In this document: piece by piece, positions 45,408 through 55,606 of the stretch
Layout of the letters: the number at the start of each line of letters is the position of its first letter
Position numbering within the stretch: the stretch's first letter is position 1
Assembly (NCBI GenBank): GCA_030524545.1
Contig: JAUNGM010000013.1
Span: forward strand, 51,068-115,067
Direction: 5' to 3'
Origin: Eubacteriales bacterium
Lineage (GTDB): Bacteria; Bacillota; Clostridia; Lachnospirales; Lachnospiraceae
Length of the DNA stretch: 64,000 nucleotides
The notes under the pieces: model-generated
What the model was told of the DNA's origin: nothing
The model's input: only the letters and a program-made list of their open reading frames with translations
Databases searched by the model: none
Position numbers and translations under genes: made by a program

Positions 45408-45974
45408 ATGAATTGTCGCTGCCAACTAAGCAACGTTACCAGAAACTACATTGACACTTTCCAATGTATCTTAAATGAAATGATACGCGAAATGACATCT
45501 GCACAGCTTTCCGACAGCATCTCCGGTAATTTTATCGTACAGATGATTCCCCATCACAGAGCTGCCATTGAAATGTCGCGTAATATCCTTCAGTATACCA
45601 CCAATATCCCTTTGCAGAGCATTGCCTCACAGATTATTGAGGAACAGACAAAAAGCATTGAAAATATGCAGGCCATCCTGGATACCTGCAAACAAAAACA
45701 GAATTGTCTCCAGGATGTACGCACCTATGAAAACAGGGTAGATCGGATCATGCAGACAATGTTTACAGATATGAAAAACGCCTGTACGGAAAATGATATA
45801 AACGGAAATTTTATGCGTGAAATGATACCTCACCATATAGGTGCCATAGAAATGTCGGAAAACGCATTGCAGTATCGAATATGCCCCCAATTGCGGCCCA
45901 TCCTGGAAGCAATCATCATTTCGCAAAAGAGCGGTGTGAGGCATATGCATCATTTGCTGTGCTGCAGGAAGTAA
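45408..45974 (+). CDS. DUF305 protein with two repeats
   Basis: 188 residues, two copies of the DUF305 ferritin-like helix pair. MIPHHRAAIEMSRNIL is near residue 47 and MIPHHIGAIEMSENAL near 138. The His-His and Glu pairs of each repeat are the usual putative metal or substrate residues. No signal peptide, so apparently cytoplasmic. DUF305 function is unknown; some members sit near copper genes, but none is visible here. A terminator follows directly. Confidence 0.9.
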   Translation: MNCRCQLSNVTRNYIDTFQCILNEMIREMTSAQLSDSISGNFIVQMIPHHRAAIEMSRNILQYTTNIPLQSIASQIIEEQTKSIENMQAILDTCKQKQNCLQDVRTYENRVDRIMQTMFTDMKNACTENDINGNFMREMIPHHIGAIEMSENALQYRICPQLRPILEAIIISQKSGVRHMHHLLCCRK

Positions 45975-46000
45975 AAGTACTCCAGCCGTTTACAACTAAA

Positions 46001-46040
46001 AAAACATCCGGGATACTGCCGCGCAGCAGCCGGATGTTTT
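46001..46040 (+). terminator. Terminator of the DUF305 gene
   Basis: AAAACATCCGG pairs with CCGGATGTTTT around a loop of 18 bases containing CTGC/GCAG. It is followed by CTTTT on the plus strand, 26 bases after the stop. Confidence 0.8.
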
Positions 46041-46072
46041 CTTTTATAATGCATCTTAAGGGTTAGTCCTCC

Positions 46073-46170
46073 CTGTTCTGCAGCATACTCAAATAGGAGG
46101 TTCTTGTCGTATCGCCAGGTCTGAACCACTTATTAAGCAGATTCTTTGTAATTGCCTCTATATTTTAGAT
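46073..46170 (-). pseudogene. Fragment of a CYTH-domain gene (3' end)
   Basis: The minus-strand end reads DTTRTSYLSMLQNRED and stop, identical in these 16 residues to the CYTH protein at 32282-32839, preceded by a diverged ITKNLLNKWFRPG. An in-frame stop lies about 30 codons upstream and no start is present. This is a truncated second copy, about 13 kb away. Confidence 0.8.
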
Positions 46171-46278
46171 CGATATTTTCGGTGAAGCCCCCGGCATAAA
46201 TCCGGTTCTGTCCTCTAGTTTACAGCGTCAGAGATCTATTTCAAGCAGAAAGAAGGGGAATAGGGGAATGGCCCCTGC

Positions 46279-47421
46279 TTAAAACTCCGGTACATCGATT
46301 GGAATTCCGCCGTTCATTGCAGATTCATGGGCGAGAACACCTGCCAGTGTAATATTGGCTCCCAGCATTTCATCTACCTCCGGTTTCCGCTCCTCAATGA
46401 TGCTTCTGATAAATTCGTCGCACAGATGCGGGTGAGAACCATGATGGCCGACACCAAGGCGGGCATCCCAGGATTTCTGTGGATTCAGAGGATCAAAGTC
46501 TCCGCCGCGGATCGCATACTGCTGAATGGATTCCGGAAGATTATCCGCATAAAGGGGCAGGTCTATGGTCTCTTCGGAGCATGTACCGCCTCTGTTTCCC
46601 GGTTTTGGAGCAATTGCAGTCGTTACGATTGGCGGGTCATTGTCCGCAAATCCCCACTCGAAGGATTTGTCACTGCCGTATACTGAAAAGCCTTCTTTAT
46701 ATTCGCGGGCTGTCTCAAACAGACTCCTGGTCACTTCGGCAACAAGGCCATTTTCATATTCCAGAAGTGCCGTCTCCACCGGATATTTATTTCCATAGTG
46801 GCTGTAATAATCCGGATTCATGGTTCCGCTGCCAAGACCACGGACTCTTTTGATCCTGGAACCGGACAGCACAGTGATCGGTGCAATGGCATGTGTTCCG
46901 TAATACATTGGAGGAAGACCGATCCAGTAGTCCGGCCAGTTCAGCATATCCTGGTAGTGGCATCCCCGCAAAAACTGGATTCTTCCGAATTCTCCCTTCT
47001 CCTTCATTTGTTTTGCATAGAAGAATGGATATGTATAAAGCGTTGTCTCCATCATCATATAATTTTTTCCGGATTTTCTCTTTGCCTCGATAATAGCCTT
47101 GATTCCATCCACAGAAATTCCCATGGGTACCGTGCATGCAACATGCTTTCCGGCTTCCAGCGCCGCCACGCACTGCTCTTCATGCATCGTAAGTGGAGTT
47201 ACAAAATGAATCGCATCAATATCCGGATCCTTATAAATATCCTCAAGGCTGTCATAGGATTCTGTAATCCCCAGTCTGTCAGCCAGATGCTTTTCTCTGT
47301 CTTTATCTACGTCAAAGAGAACCAGTCTTCCGACATTCGGATGATTTTTATAAATTTCTGAAAAATAGCCGCCAAACGCAAGGCCTACAAGTGCTACATT
47401 AATCTTTTTCATTAGATCCAC
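46279..47421 (-). CDS. Gfo/Idh/MocA family oxidoreductase
   Basis: 380 residues. The Rossmann N-terminus has INVALVGLAFGGYFSEIYKN, then VLFDVDKDREKHLADRLG. A conserved mid-segment is HFVTPLTMHEEQCVAALEAG, with KHVACTVPMGISVDGIKA like the usual EKP (here TVP) motif. Family enzymes oxidise or epimerise sugars with NAD(P). It is the last gene of the mannoside operon, starting 15 bases after the GH38 stop. In glycan catabolism such proteins often remove an unusual glycosidic bond by oxidation, so it may act on a mannoside or a derivative. Exact reaction unknown. The EKP Lys is replaced by Thr-Val-Pro here. Confidence 0.88.
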   Translation of the reverse strand: MDLMKKINVALVGLAFGGYFSEIYKNHPNVGRLVLFDVDKDREKHLADRLGITESYDSLEDIYKDPDIDAIHFVTPLTMHEEQCVAALEAGKHVACTVPMGISVDGIKAIIEAKRKSGKNYMMMETTLYTYPFFYAKQMKEKGEFGRIQFLRGCHYQDMLNWPDYWIGLPPMYYGTHAIAPITVLSGSRIKRVRGLGSGTMNPDYYSHYGNKYPVETALLEYENGLVAEVTRSLFETAREYKEGFSVYGSDKSFEWGFADNDPPIVTTAIAPKPGNRGGTCSEETIDLPLYADNLPESIQQYAIRGGDFDPLNPQKSWDARLGVGHHGSHPHLCDEFIRSIIEERKPEVDEMLGANITLAGVLAHESAMNGGIPIDVPEF

Positions 47422-47436
47422 CTCTCTGTATTAAAG

Positions 47437-50400
47437 TTATTTTTTATCTGGTTTTACCCGGAAGCATTTAATTTCCGATGCTCCGAAAGTAACCTGAAAT
47501 CTGTTATTCTCTATATTTTCTATACTGTTTCCCGGCTGCTCCAAAAGGTCACACTCCTGTACTTTAAGTACTCCAAAGCCGGTATGAAAAACTGCTTCCG
47601 CATTCGACTCCGATACATTATGTGCTTTGAGAATAATATCCTCTCCATCTTCACTCACCTTAATACCAGATATCTCAATATCCGAATTGTCAGCAGTAAG
47701 AAGCCCTTTTGAAAACGGACATTCCGTTCCGGTAACTTCAATCGCCTGCAGCGGGTAATTGACAAGCTCAGCCTCTTCTCTTACTCTTCCTGTCTGAAAT
47801 CCGCCTTCATGAGGCAGAATCGAATATATAAAATCATGTTCACCTGTATCGGATTCCGGGTCCGGCTCCCAACTGCTTCGGATAAGAGCCAGCTCTATAA
47901 GATTTCCCATACACCTGTGTCCATGCTTTCCATTATTCAGGATAGCAAAACCATACTCCTCTTCACTGATATCTGCAAATTTTAATGATGGACACTCATA
48001 ATCACCGGTCAGACGTTTCTGAATGCCAAAAGGAGTTTCATATACTGCATACTGATTTTTCACCTGTGGAGAAAAGCTGACTCGGAGCATAGGTGCATCA
48101 CGGTCATAGTCTCCGGTCTCATGCCAGTCAACATGTGTTTTAAAATCAATCCTTGGACTTTCAGTATACAGAATCATGTCCTGTACGATTTCCGAAGAAT
48201 GATAATGGTGGGTAAATCGTATCCGCTTTCTGATCGCACCATCTTCTACGATTTCCGAAGATGCCCCTCGTGTCAGACTTTGAATGTTGTTTACACATCC
48301 CATCATCCAGGCAAACATACCGATCGGTTCCTCCATATGAATCTGCAACGTATTCAAATATCCCTGATCCAGTCTCCAGCCAAGACAGCCCCTCCGTACA
48401 ACATACCGGTTTACTCTTTTATCAAACAGTGTAGTGATACGTCCAGACTCTTTATGGATCTCGGCAAAATAAAATCCTGTATGAATCAGATAATATTCCT
48501 CATTCTCCGATATTTTCGATACTTCTCCCGCTGCATCACCTGTCTCTGCGGAAACGATCTCGATCCTGTGAATTCCGAAAGGCTCTATTCCGTCTGTTTT
48601 CACCAGAATTCCTTCCGGAGTACTCTGGGTCAGCAATTCTTTTCCCGTATCACTAAATGCCCTGCAGGCACCCTGCCCCGGAATCAGAACGCAGTCCTCC
48701 CGGAAAGAATCCGTGGGATTATAAACGAGATATGTCCGATGAGCCCTGTCAGTACCTTCCTTTATACTTTCCGTAAGGAATAATGCGGCATGGTTTTCAA
48801 TCTCTGCAATTTCCGCTATTGACTTTTGATACAGAGAATCGAGATAATCATAAACCTCTCTGACACTGCTCCCGTTCAGGGTATCATGAAACTGGTTAAA
48901 AAGCGTCGTTCTCCAAAGACGTTCCAGATCTTCCCCAGGATAGGCAAGGCCTTTCAGCCACGCTGCTGCCGACAGGAACTCCGCTCTCCGCAGAGAAGTT
49001 TCCAGCGTCCTGTTGATCTTCTTGATCAAACCGCCGGTTGTATAACCGCCTGCAAAGGTAAAATTAATCTCTCCCTTCCTTACAGGAAGACTCTGGGGAT
49101 TATCCTTCTCAACCTGCTCAAAGAACTCCTCTGTCGATGCAAACACAAGAGAGGGAACTGTTGGAAATTCTCTGATCCTGCGCATCCACGCAATATCTCT
49201 TCTGGTAGGGCCGCCGCCATGATCGCCGACGCCAAAAACATACATTGCCCTGTTGTAAGAATAACGCTCCCTCATTGCCCGGGATATTCTGACCACCCCT
49301 CTGGTGGAAAGTTCGCGGCTGTATACATTGTTGCTGCAAAGAATCCGGCTGCCGTCCTGTCCTTCCCACCAGTAAAGGGGAACATGCTTTGCGTCCCGAA
49401 GGAAATCGTCGAAATCCCCATAAGGAAGATCCGATTCCTCCCCCACACCGCACCGTCCATGGAACAGATATTTTATTCCTGTTTTCCGAAATACCTGGGG
49501 GAGATTACCCGGAAAGCCATAGGTATCCGGCGCCCACATAACCAGCGGATCCTTGCCGAATTTTTCTTTTATATATTTTTTTGAATAAAGGATCTGTTTT
49601 TCCATGGATTCGCTGCTGACCATATTCATGTCATTTTCCACCCAGGTCGTTGCTGTGATATCCCACTGTCCCTTTTCAACAAAATACTGCATTTTTTTGA
49701 ATACTTCAGGATTCTGCGATTCTTCGATCGCATAGGTAACACACTGGCTCTGAGAAAAAACGAAATCCTCATTCTCTTCCATGAGCTTTGTCATGGTTGT
49801 AAAATCCCGGTCAATGACCTTTTTCGTCTCTTCCATAGGCCAGAACCAGTTCATATCAATATGAGCATGTGAGATCAGATATACCTGATTCTTTTTTACT
49901 TCCTCACGTAAAGGCTCAAACAATGCCCGGCAGCTCTCAATCGTTTTCATTATCGGAAGAATTTTTTCCTGCGCAAGCGCTTCGTCCAGCATAGCGTAAG
50001 CCTGCGGGAGAAGGTCTGTCGCGGCAGCAAAGCTTTCCATATACTGCAGTTCTTCCCTTATGGATTCCAGTTCCATATAACAACGCTCAACAGCTTCACT
50101 GATAATGAGAAGCGGAACAGACGGTTCCCAATAGCATTTTTCTCCGCAGTCGATATAAACAGCAATCCTGTGTATCTGCCCCGGCTGTGCGCTCTCTGAC
50201 AGAATGATCTCCGGAACCTTGCAGTCCATCCAGACAGGCTCGGAAAGAAGCTTTTTACCATCCGCATACATTGTAATGGGGGCACTGTAATGGGCACCGA
50301 TCTGCACACCTGCTGCTATCCTGAGAGAACTCGCCGCTAACGGGATATCCCTGCAAAAAGCCGGAACCGTATAAGTTCCCCGAAGCCAGGTCATACCCTG

Positions 50401-50592
50401 GTGACGGTCAAAACGCACATCCCCGGAATACTCGTCCCAGGCAGAATCATCATACGAAGAAGCGGTGATGTCCGTTTCGTCCACATTTCCAATATGATAT
50501 TTAAAGTTTCTTATTCTGCCAAAGTCCTGAAGCTCCTGAATTACTTCTGTAAGCCTCTGGTCCAATATTTTCGGCAATGCCAATCCAATCAA
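47437..50592 (-). CDS. Alpha-mannosidase, glycoside hydrolase family 38
   Basis: 1051 residues, full GH38 size. After an N-terminal beta domain, the catalytic region has YLISHAHIDMNWFWPMEETK (His-x-Asp zinc ligands) and DPLVMWAPDTYGFPGNLPQV, whose Asp is the nucleophile. Long beta-domains follow (ALIRSSWEPDPESDTGEHDF), ending with IKCFRVKPDKK. It has no signal peptide, so it is cytoplasmic and would cleave alpha-mannosyl oligosaccharides imported by the ABC transporter of the same operon. It overlaps the upstream GH63-like gene by 4 bases. Confidence 0.95.
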   Translation of the reverse strand: MIGLALPKILDQRLTEVIQELQDFGRIRNFKYHIGNVDETDITASSYDDSAWDEYSGDVRFDRHQGMTWLRGTYTVPAFCRDIPLAASSLRIAAGVQIGAHYSAPITMYADGKKLLSEPVWMDCKVPEIILSESAQPGQIHRIAVYIDCGEKCYWEPSVPLLIISEAVERCYMELESIREELQYMESFAAATDLLPQAYAMLDEALAQEKILPIMKTIESCRALFEPLREEVKKNQVYLISHAHIDMNWFWPMEETKKVIDRDFTTMTKLMEENEDFVFSQSQCVTYAIEESQNPEVFKKMQYFVEKGQWDITATTWVENDMNMVSSESMEKQILYSKKYIKEKFGKDPLVMWAPDTYGFPGNLPQVFRKTGIKYLFHGRCGVGEESDLPYGDFDDFLRDAKHVPLYWWEGQDGSRILCSNNVYSRELSTRGVVRISRAMRERYSYNRAMYVFGVGDHGGGPTRRDIAWMRRIREFPTVPSLVFASTEEFFEQVEKDNPQSLPVRKGEINFTFAGGYTTGGLIKKINRTLETSLRRAEFLSAAAWLKGLAYPGEDLERLWRTTLFNQFHDTLNGSSVREVYDYLDSLYQKSIAEIAEIENHAALFLTESIKEGTDRAHRTYLVYNPTDSFREDCVLIPGQGACRAFSDTGKELLTQSTPEGILVKTDGIEPFGIHRIEIVSAETGDAAGEVSKISENEEYYLIHTGFYFAEIHKESGRITTLFDKRVNRYVVRRGCLGWRLDQGYLNTLQIHMEEPIGMFAWMMGCVNNIQSLTRGASSEIVEDGAIRKRIRFTHHYHSSEIVQDMILYTESPRIDFKTHVDWHETGDYDRDAPMLRVSFSPQVKNQYAVYETPFGIQKRLTGDYECPSLKFADISEEEYGFAILNNGKHGHRCMGNLIELALIRSSWEPDPESDTGEHDFIYSILPHEGGFQTGRVREEAELVNYPLQAIEVTGTECPFSKGLLTADNSDIEISGIKVSEDGEDIILKAHNVSESNAEAVFHTGFGVLKVQECDLLEQPGNSIENIENNRFQVTFGASEIKCFRVKPDKK

Positions 50593-52325
50593 GCCTCCTC
50601 ACTTAAATAGCGGTACACAAGTGTCAGATAAACGCTGGAAGCCCAGGTATATGCAGGATCCCGCAAATCTTTTCCGGTAAGTGCATCAAAGTTTTCAGCA
50701 AAACCGCTTTTTCCGGCCATTCTGCAGTATCTTCCGGCAATTTCCCTTGCAAATGAGGAGTCTCCGCAGCTTTCAATTCCCTCAACCATCTGCAGTGTTG
50801 AAGGCGGCCAGATTGGTCCGCGCCAATATCCGTCCGGCTCATAAAGGCTGCTTGCAGGACTTTCTGTAGCAAACCCATATTTCGTCAGGAATCTGTCGCT
50901 TTTCAATACGGCAAGCATTTTTTCCCGAATTTTCAGAGGAAGCTTTTCTCCCAGCAAAATACAGATATAGGGAAGCAGACATTCCTGCCTTACAATTTCG
51001 TGCGTTCCGACATGGATAGCTACCGGAAGATCGTCCTCAAACTGCAGCCGAAGCATGGCTGACAGCATGGCCTCACTTCTGTCTTTCCAGATTTTTATTT
51101 CACTGCCTCTTCCCAGCTTTTCGGCAAGCTCGGCGAGCACGTCCATCTGAATGATCAGATATGCAGTCAGATCCGGAGATTCTACAGGCGGCATCTGCGC
51201 AAAGGCTGTCGCATTATCCCAGCCGGAATCATATCCGTGAATGTATTCACACAGACCGTCATGATCGGTATCTCTGTAATTGAGCCACCACAATGTCCAA
51301 GAGGAAAGCCTGTTGTATGCCTCCGCCAATTGCTCCTCACTAAGTTCCATCACCTGCATCATCATACGCAGTGTCCATCCATGAACCGGCGGTTTTCCGT
51401 AATTCCAGTCCACTTTGGAATTGTTCACGTTATCAGGAATTTTTCCGCTTGCGTCCTGATAATCAAAGGGAAGCATCCACTGATCCCAGGCAGCCTCGGG
51501 ATTCTGATAAGCCAGAGCGATGGCATTAAAGCAATGATCCCAGCTCCAGGTACTGCACATCCAGTTTTTTGACATATATACGGCATCCCGCTTCAGAAAT
51601 CCGCTTTTTCCAACTGTTGATGAATAATTTGTATAGTAAGCCCAGGCAGCAGTTTCCTTTTCCGCTTCCGGTATCCGTCCAATGGTCCGGCAGTAATTTT
51701 CAAACTCTCTGTCAGCCTTTTTCTTGCGCTGGTCGTAGTCATATTCCTGGCGGGCACCGTCCCACTCAGACGCAATCTCACGGATAACCACCAGCATTTC
51801 TTCTCCGTTTCCGGAAAAATGAAGCTTATTGTGATCTGCCGTACATCCATTCCAGATCTGGCTCATAGATGAGGTGCCGCTTTGTGCCCAGAACAAATAC
51901 TGAACATTCTGTCCAAAACAGATTGCTTCATATCTCAGATGATCCTCACATGGAATTTCGTAAATATAATCAAAGAACGGCTCTGCCGGTGAAAATTCAA
52001 TGGTAAGCCCCATCTCCGGATGATCTGCTTTTACAAGTATTGTTGACGCATCTGCAAAACAAAGCGACAGGCTCCCTGCTGATGTTTTTAGAACCAGTTC
52101 TGTATAAGATGCCTCGATCTCATAAGGCAATTCGACGGAATCTGCAGTTGGAATCAATTTTGCTACCAGCGTGGATTTTGTCGGTCCCAAACACGCCTCG
52201 CTTCTTACTGTGCGAAGAAATACTCCCTCTGTATTCTTCTGCCAGCGATAATTTGCCGGCAGTTTCGAAACAGCCATATAAGAGCCGTATGTACTGAATG
52301 GATTTTTAGAAATATCGAAACCCAT
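50589..52325 (-). CDS. GH63-like (MGH1-type) glycoside hydrolase
   Basis: About 578 residues from ATG 52325, 7 bases after GGAGG; the frame extends to 52478 without a good site. The (alpha/alpha)6 catalytic domain contains KNWMCSTWSWDHCFNAIALA, GWDNATAFAQ, and near the C-terminus EPDGYWRGPIWPPSTLQMVE. These are signature regions of GH63/GH37 glucosidases, including mannosylglycerate/glucosylglycerate hydrolases. The Asp in SWDHC and a later Glu are probable catalytic residues. It is cytoplasmic and part of the mannoside operon. Whether it cleaves a mannoside or glucoside is inference. Confidence 0.85.
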   Translation of the reverse strand: MGFDISKNPFSTYGSYMAVSKLPANYRWQKNTEGVFLRTVRSEACLGPTKSTLVAKLIPTADSVELPYEIEASYTELVLKTSAGSLSLCFADASTILVKADHPEMGLTIEFSPAEPFFDYIYEIPCEDHLRYEAICFGQNVQYLFWAQSGTSSMSQIWNGCTADHNKLHFSGNGEEMLVVIREIASEWDGARQEYDYDQRKKKADREFENYCRTIGRIPEAEKETAAWAYYTNYSSTVGKSGFLKRDAVYMSKNWMCSTWSWDHCFNAIALAYQNPEAAWDQWMLPFDYQDASGKIPDNVNNSKVDWNYGKPPVHGWTLRMMMQVMELSEEQLAEAYNRLSSWTLWWLNYRDTDHDGLCEYIHGYDSGWDNATAFAQMPPVESPDLTAYLIIQMDVLAELAEKLGRGSEIKIWKDRSEAMLSAMLRLQFEDDLPVAIHVGTHEIVRQECLLPYICILLGEKLPLKIREKMLAVLKSDRFLTKYGFATESPASSLYEPDGYWRGPIWPPSTLQMVEGIESCGDSSFAREIAGRYCRMAGKSGFAENFDALTGKDLRDPAYTWASSVYLTLVYRYLSEEA

Positions 52326-52405
52326 TTTGTTCCCTCCTCGTATTATCGTATTATGCCCAGTCGCCTGCATTCTGCGGCATGGGCTTTCATCCACTTGTTG
52401 CTTTT

Positions 52406-53641
52406 TTAAAGACTGTCTGTCATTTTTTTTCGTTTTTTTACCACAGACCGGTGAGCACCGGCATTCTTCCACAGACATTTATGGGGATGCATATGGGCTG
52501 CATTCACCTCATATACAACAGCCATCAGAACAGTACACACAATTCCGATCAGATAAATACTGGGATATCCGTATTTTCCTGCAACGATTCCCAAAGCACC
52601 GGAGCCTACGCCATATCCAATATCCCATGCCATATAGCAGGTTGCATTGACAGCCCCCTTTCTGTCAGGCGGCGACATCCGCAATGCCACTGCATTCAGA
52701 ATCGGCTGAGCCGCCGCATAGCCTACAGAATAAAAAGCCGCACATATTGACCATGTTGGAATGCTTCCCGCTGCCAGAAAGAATATTGCCAGTGAAACCA
52801 CCAGACTTCCAATACCGATATAGAACACCCTGCTGTTGTATTTTTCTTCCGAATACTTTCCCAGCAGCGGATATACCGCCAGGGTCATTGCTCCATTGAC
52901 TATATAGAAAAAGCCTACATTGCTGATATCAAGAAGAAGTCCGTAGCTTGCCAGAAAGCTAGTCACTGCACTGACCACAACTCCCAGAAGCGCGATGCAA
53001 AGTGACAGCACAAGCGCCCTCTTTTCAAATATATCCATGATCCTGAATTTCTGTCCGGGAGTCGTCACCTTGTATCCAAGGAGTTCTTCTTTTTCATAAC
53101 TGATCGCCATGGCAAACGGCAGTGCAGGAAGAAAACCAATAGCTGAAATCACATACAGCATACGGTAGCCGATCCGGGCACCAATCTCTATTCCAAGCGA
53201 CGGTGCGAAAAGACCGGATACCATCTGAACCGTCATAAGCGCCGTCAGCCCCTTTGTGGCATTATCCCCGGAAAGATCCGCTACGATCGAACAGCCGCCG
53301 GAGGTGATCATACACAGAGCCAGGCCGGAAAGGGCTTTGAAGAACAGCAGCCATAAAAAGTTGGGAGAAATGGCGTACCCAAAGGTTGTCAATGCAAACA
53401 GCAGGATTCCGCCGATATAGATTTTCTTCCTTCCTCTTGTGTCTGTCAAAAAACCAATAATTCCTCTGAAAAACAGTGCTCCAACGGAGATGATCCCGCC
53501 GATCAGTCCCACCTCAGCCTCACCACCGCCCATCTCAAGGACAAACAGTGAAATTGTCGTGTTCGGTACAGAATAGAAAAACTGTACAATCGCAGCAGCG
53601 ATCATCAAATAGATATATTGTTTTTTAAGCTTTCCTCTCAT
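52406..53641 (-). CDS. MFS transporter in the mannoside operon
   Basis: 411 residues, twelve hydrophobic segments, with MRGKLKKQYIYLMIAAAIVQ at the start and RGIIGFLTDTRGRKKIYIGG as the loop 2-3 motif. It overlaps the preceding permease gene by 4 bases and is followed by the hydrolase gene, so it is co-transcribed with the mannoside system. It may export waste sugar or import a monosaccharide; the sequence does not say which. Confidence 0.88.
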   Translation of the reverse strand: MRGKLKKQYIYLMIAAAIVQFFYSVPNTTISLFVLEMGGGEAEVGLIGGIISVGALFFRGIIGFLTDTRGRKKIYIGGILLFALTTFGYAISPNFLWLLFFKALSGLALCMITSGGCSIVADLSGDNATKGLTALMTVQMVSGLFAPSLGIEIGARIGYRMLYVISAIGFLPALPFAMAISYEKEELLGYKVTTPGQKFRIMDIFEKRALVLSLCIALLGVVVSAVTSFLASYGLLLDISNVGFFYIVNGAMTLAVYPLLGKYSEEKYNSRVFYIGIGSLVVSLAIFFLAAGSIPTWSICAAFYSVGYAAAQPILNAVALRMSPPDRKGAVNATCYMAWDIGYGVGSGALGIVAGKYGYPSIYLIGIVCTVLMAVVYEVNAAHMHPHKCLWKNAGAHRSVVKKRKKMTDSL

Positions 53642-54531
53642 CCTTTTACTGCACCGACCAAGAGTCCTTTCTCAAAGTATTTCTGGAAAAACGGATAAAC
53701 GGCAAGGATCGGAATCGTACCAACTACTGCAATTGCCATACGCACGGTTGTGGAAGGTACCGATGTGCTGCTTCCGGACATATATCCTCCCATGGAAACA
53801 TTGGTTGCCAGGAACTGTGCGTTCTGGAGAATCTTACTTAAAAGAACCTGCAGGCTATACATTTCCTCTTCTCTGATGTACAGCAATGCATTGTACCAGT
53901 CATTCCAGTAAGAAACGCCTACAAGGAGACCTACCGTTGCTATAATCGGTGTGGAAAGCGGAAAAATCATTTTAAAAAGGATCTGAAACTCTCCCATTCC
54001 GTCGATTCGCGCTGCTTCCAGGATTTCCAGAGGAATACTGGTGCGGATATACGTTCTCATGAGCATGACATAAAATCCATTTACTAATAATCCGGGAATA
54101 ATCAGAGCCCAGTATGTATTGTTAATATGGAACAGTCTTGTATAAACAAGGTAAGTCGGAACCATTCCACCATTAAACAGCATCGTCAAAAACACAAAGA
54201 TCGTTGCGGACTTCTGGAACGGATAATCTGCTCTTGAAAGAGGATAGGCCAGAAGCAATGTGATGAAAATACTGAGCATGGTACCTACTCCCGTTACCAT
54301 AAAGGAAATTCCCACAGACCTCAGAATCTTCAGACCTTCCTTCCAGAGATACTGATAAGCTTCGAGGCTGAATTTCCGCGGAATGAACGAGTAACCTGAA
54401 ACAGCCACTGTCGCATTATCCGTAAACGATGCGGAAACCATCAGGATAAAAGGAATAATGCAGATTGCCGCGATCAGGAGAAGCACGATCGTGGAAATGA
54501 CCTGAAAACCATTCACTTTTTTCTTAGTCAT
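53638..54531 (-). CDS. Sugar ABC transporter permease (LplC/YtcP type)
   Basis: 297 residues, six membrane helices. The EAA-loop region is PLEILEAARIDGMGEFQILF, with the conserved Gly. N-terminus VISTIVLLLIAAICIIPFIL is usual for the MsmG/LplC-type permease. It pairs with the permease at 54555 and the binding protein at 55607 to import an oligosaccharide. The ATPase (often an unlinked MsmK-like protein) is absent from the operon, as is common for this type. The MFS gene overlaps its end. Confidence 0.93.
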   Translation of the reverse strand: MTKKKVNGFQVISTIVLLLIAAICIIPFILMVSASFTDNATVAVSGYSFIPRKFSLEAYQYLWKEGLKILRSVGISFMVTGVGTMLSIFITLLLAYPLSRADYPFQKSATIFVFLTMLFNGGMVPTYLVYTRLFHINNTYWALIIPGLLVNGFYVMLMRTYIRTSIPLEILEAARIDGMGEFQILFKMIFPLSTPIIATVGLLVGVSYWNDWYNALLYIREEEMYSLQVLLSKILQNAQFLATNVSMGGYMSGSSTSVPSTTVRMAIAVVGTIPILAVYPFFQKYFEKGLLVGAVKG

Positions 54532-54554
54532 TTTTAATCCTCCTATTTCAAACT

Positions 54555-55493
54555 TTACACAAGCGCATTGTCGGGATTGAATTTCTTGACAACAAGATTT
54601 GCAATCACAACGAGTATGCAGCCAATAATCGATTGATAAGCACTTGCAGCAGAACTCATTCCTATATCATTAAGCTGCATCAGCCCACGGTAAACATAAG
54701 TGTCCATAACATTTGTCACACCGACAAGCGGTCCGGAATTCATTGGAACCTGATAAAACAGTCCGAAATCCGAATAAAAGATACGTCCAATGGAAAGAAG
54801 CACCATTGTACAGATCGTTGGAGCAATGGCAGGTAAGGTAATACGGGTAATAAGCTGCCAGTTCGTGGCCCCGTCAAGCTTCGCTGCCTCATAAAACTGG
54901 CTGTCAATTCCGATCACAGATGCAAAATAAACAATGGTAAGATAACCTACATTTTTCCATGCATTGACCAAAACCAGAATTACCGGCCAGTACTTTGGCG
55001 TTGTATACCACGAAATCTTGTCCTTACCCAGAGCCGGCAGTATTACGCTGTTTATATAACCGGTATCCTCTGCCAGAAAAGCATATAACAGGTAGGCAAC
55101 AATAATGATGGAAATCAGATATGGAAGCAGAACTACGGTCTGACAGAATCTCTGAACAACTCTGATGCGAACCTCATTCAGCATAATTGCGAGCATCAAC
55201 GCAAGCACTGTGTTCAGTATAATAAACACACCATTGTATAATAATGTATTCCTGGTAATATTCCAGGCATCTTTTGTTTTAAACAGGAATTCAAAGTTCT
55301 TAAGCCCGACCCAGTCCCCGCTGAATATTCCCTTGGCATAGTCTACTTCACGGAACGCGATCGTGAGCCCATACATAGGGACATAATTATTGATAATAAA
55401 ATAGATCACTCCGGGCAATGTCATAACAAAGAGCGGCCAATATTTTCTGATTTTCAGCATCGTTTTCTTCTTCCCGGATGCTTTTGCTGTCAT
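54555..55493 (-). CDS. Sugar ABC transporter permease (LplB type)
   Basis: 312 residues, six membrane helices, with KYWPLFVMTLPGVIYFIINN at the start and YEAAKLDGATNWQLITRITL as the EAA loop. This is the LplB/YtcQ-associated permease form. It lies 23 bases before the second permease and 113 bases after the binding-protein gene. Confidence 0.93.
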   Translation of the reverse strand: MTAKASGKKKTMLKIRKYWPLFVMTLPGVIYFIINNYVPMYGLTIAFREVDYAKGIFSGDWVGLKNFEFLFKTKDAWNITRNTLLYNGVFIILNTVLALMLAIMLNEVRIRVVQRFCQTVVLLPYLISIIIVAYLLYAFLAEDTGYINSVILPALGKDKISWYTTPKYWPVILVLVNAWKNVGYLTIVYFASVIGIDSQFYEAAKLDGATNWQLITRITLPAIAPTICTMVLLSIGRIFYSDFGLFYQVPMNSGPLVGVTNVMDTYVYRGLMQLNDIGMSSAASAYQSIIGCILVVIANLVVKKFNPDNALV

Positions 55494-55606
55494 TCCTTTC
55501 CCTCCTTATTGTCCGGACCGGACATTTTCATATCCGGTCCGTTTGCTATATTTATTTTGTATTGATTTTCTACTGTCGTCTTTCAAATTCTATGACGCCA
55601 CTAAAG

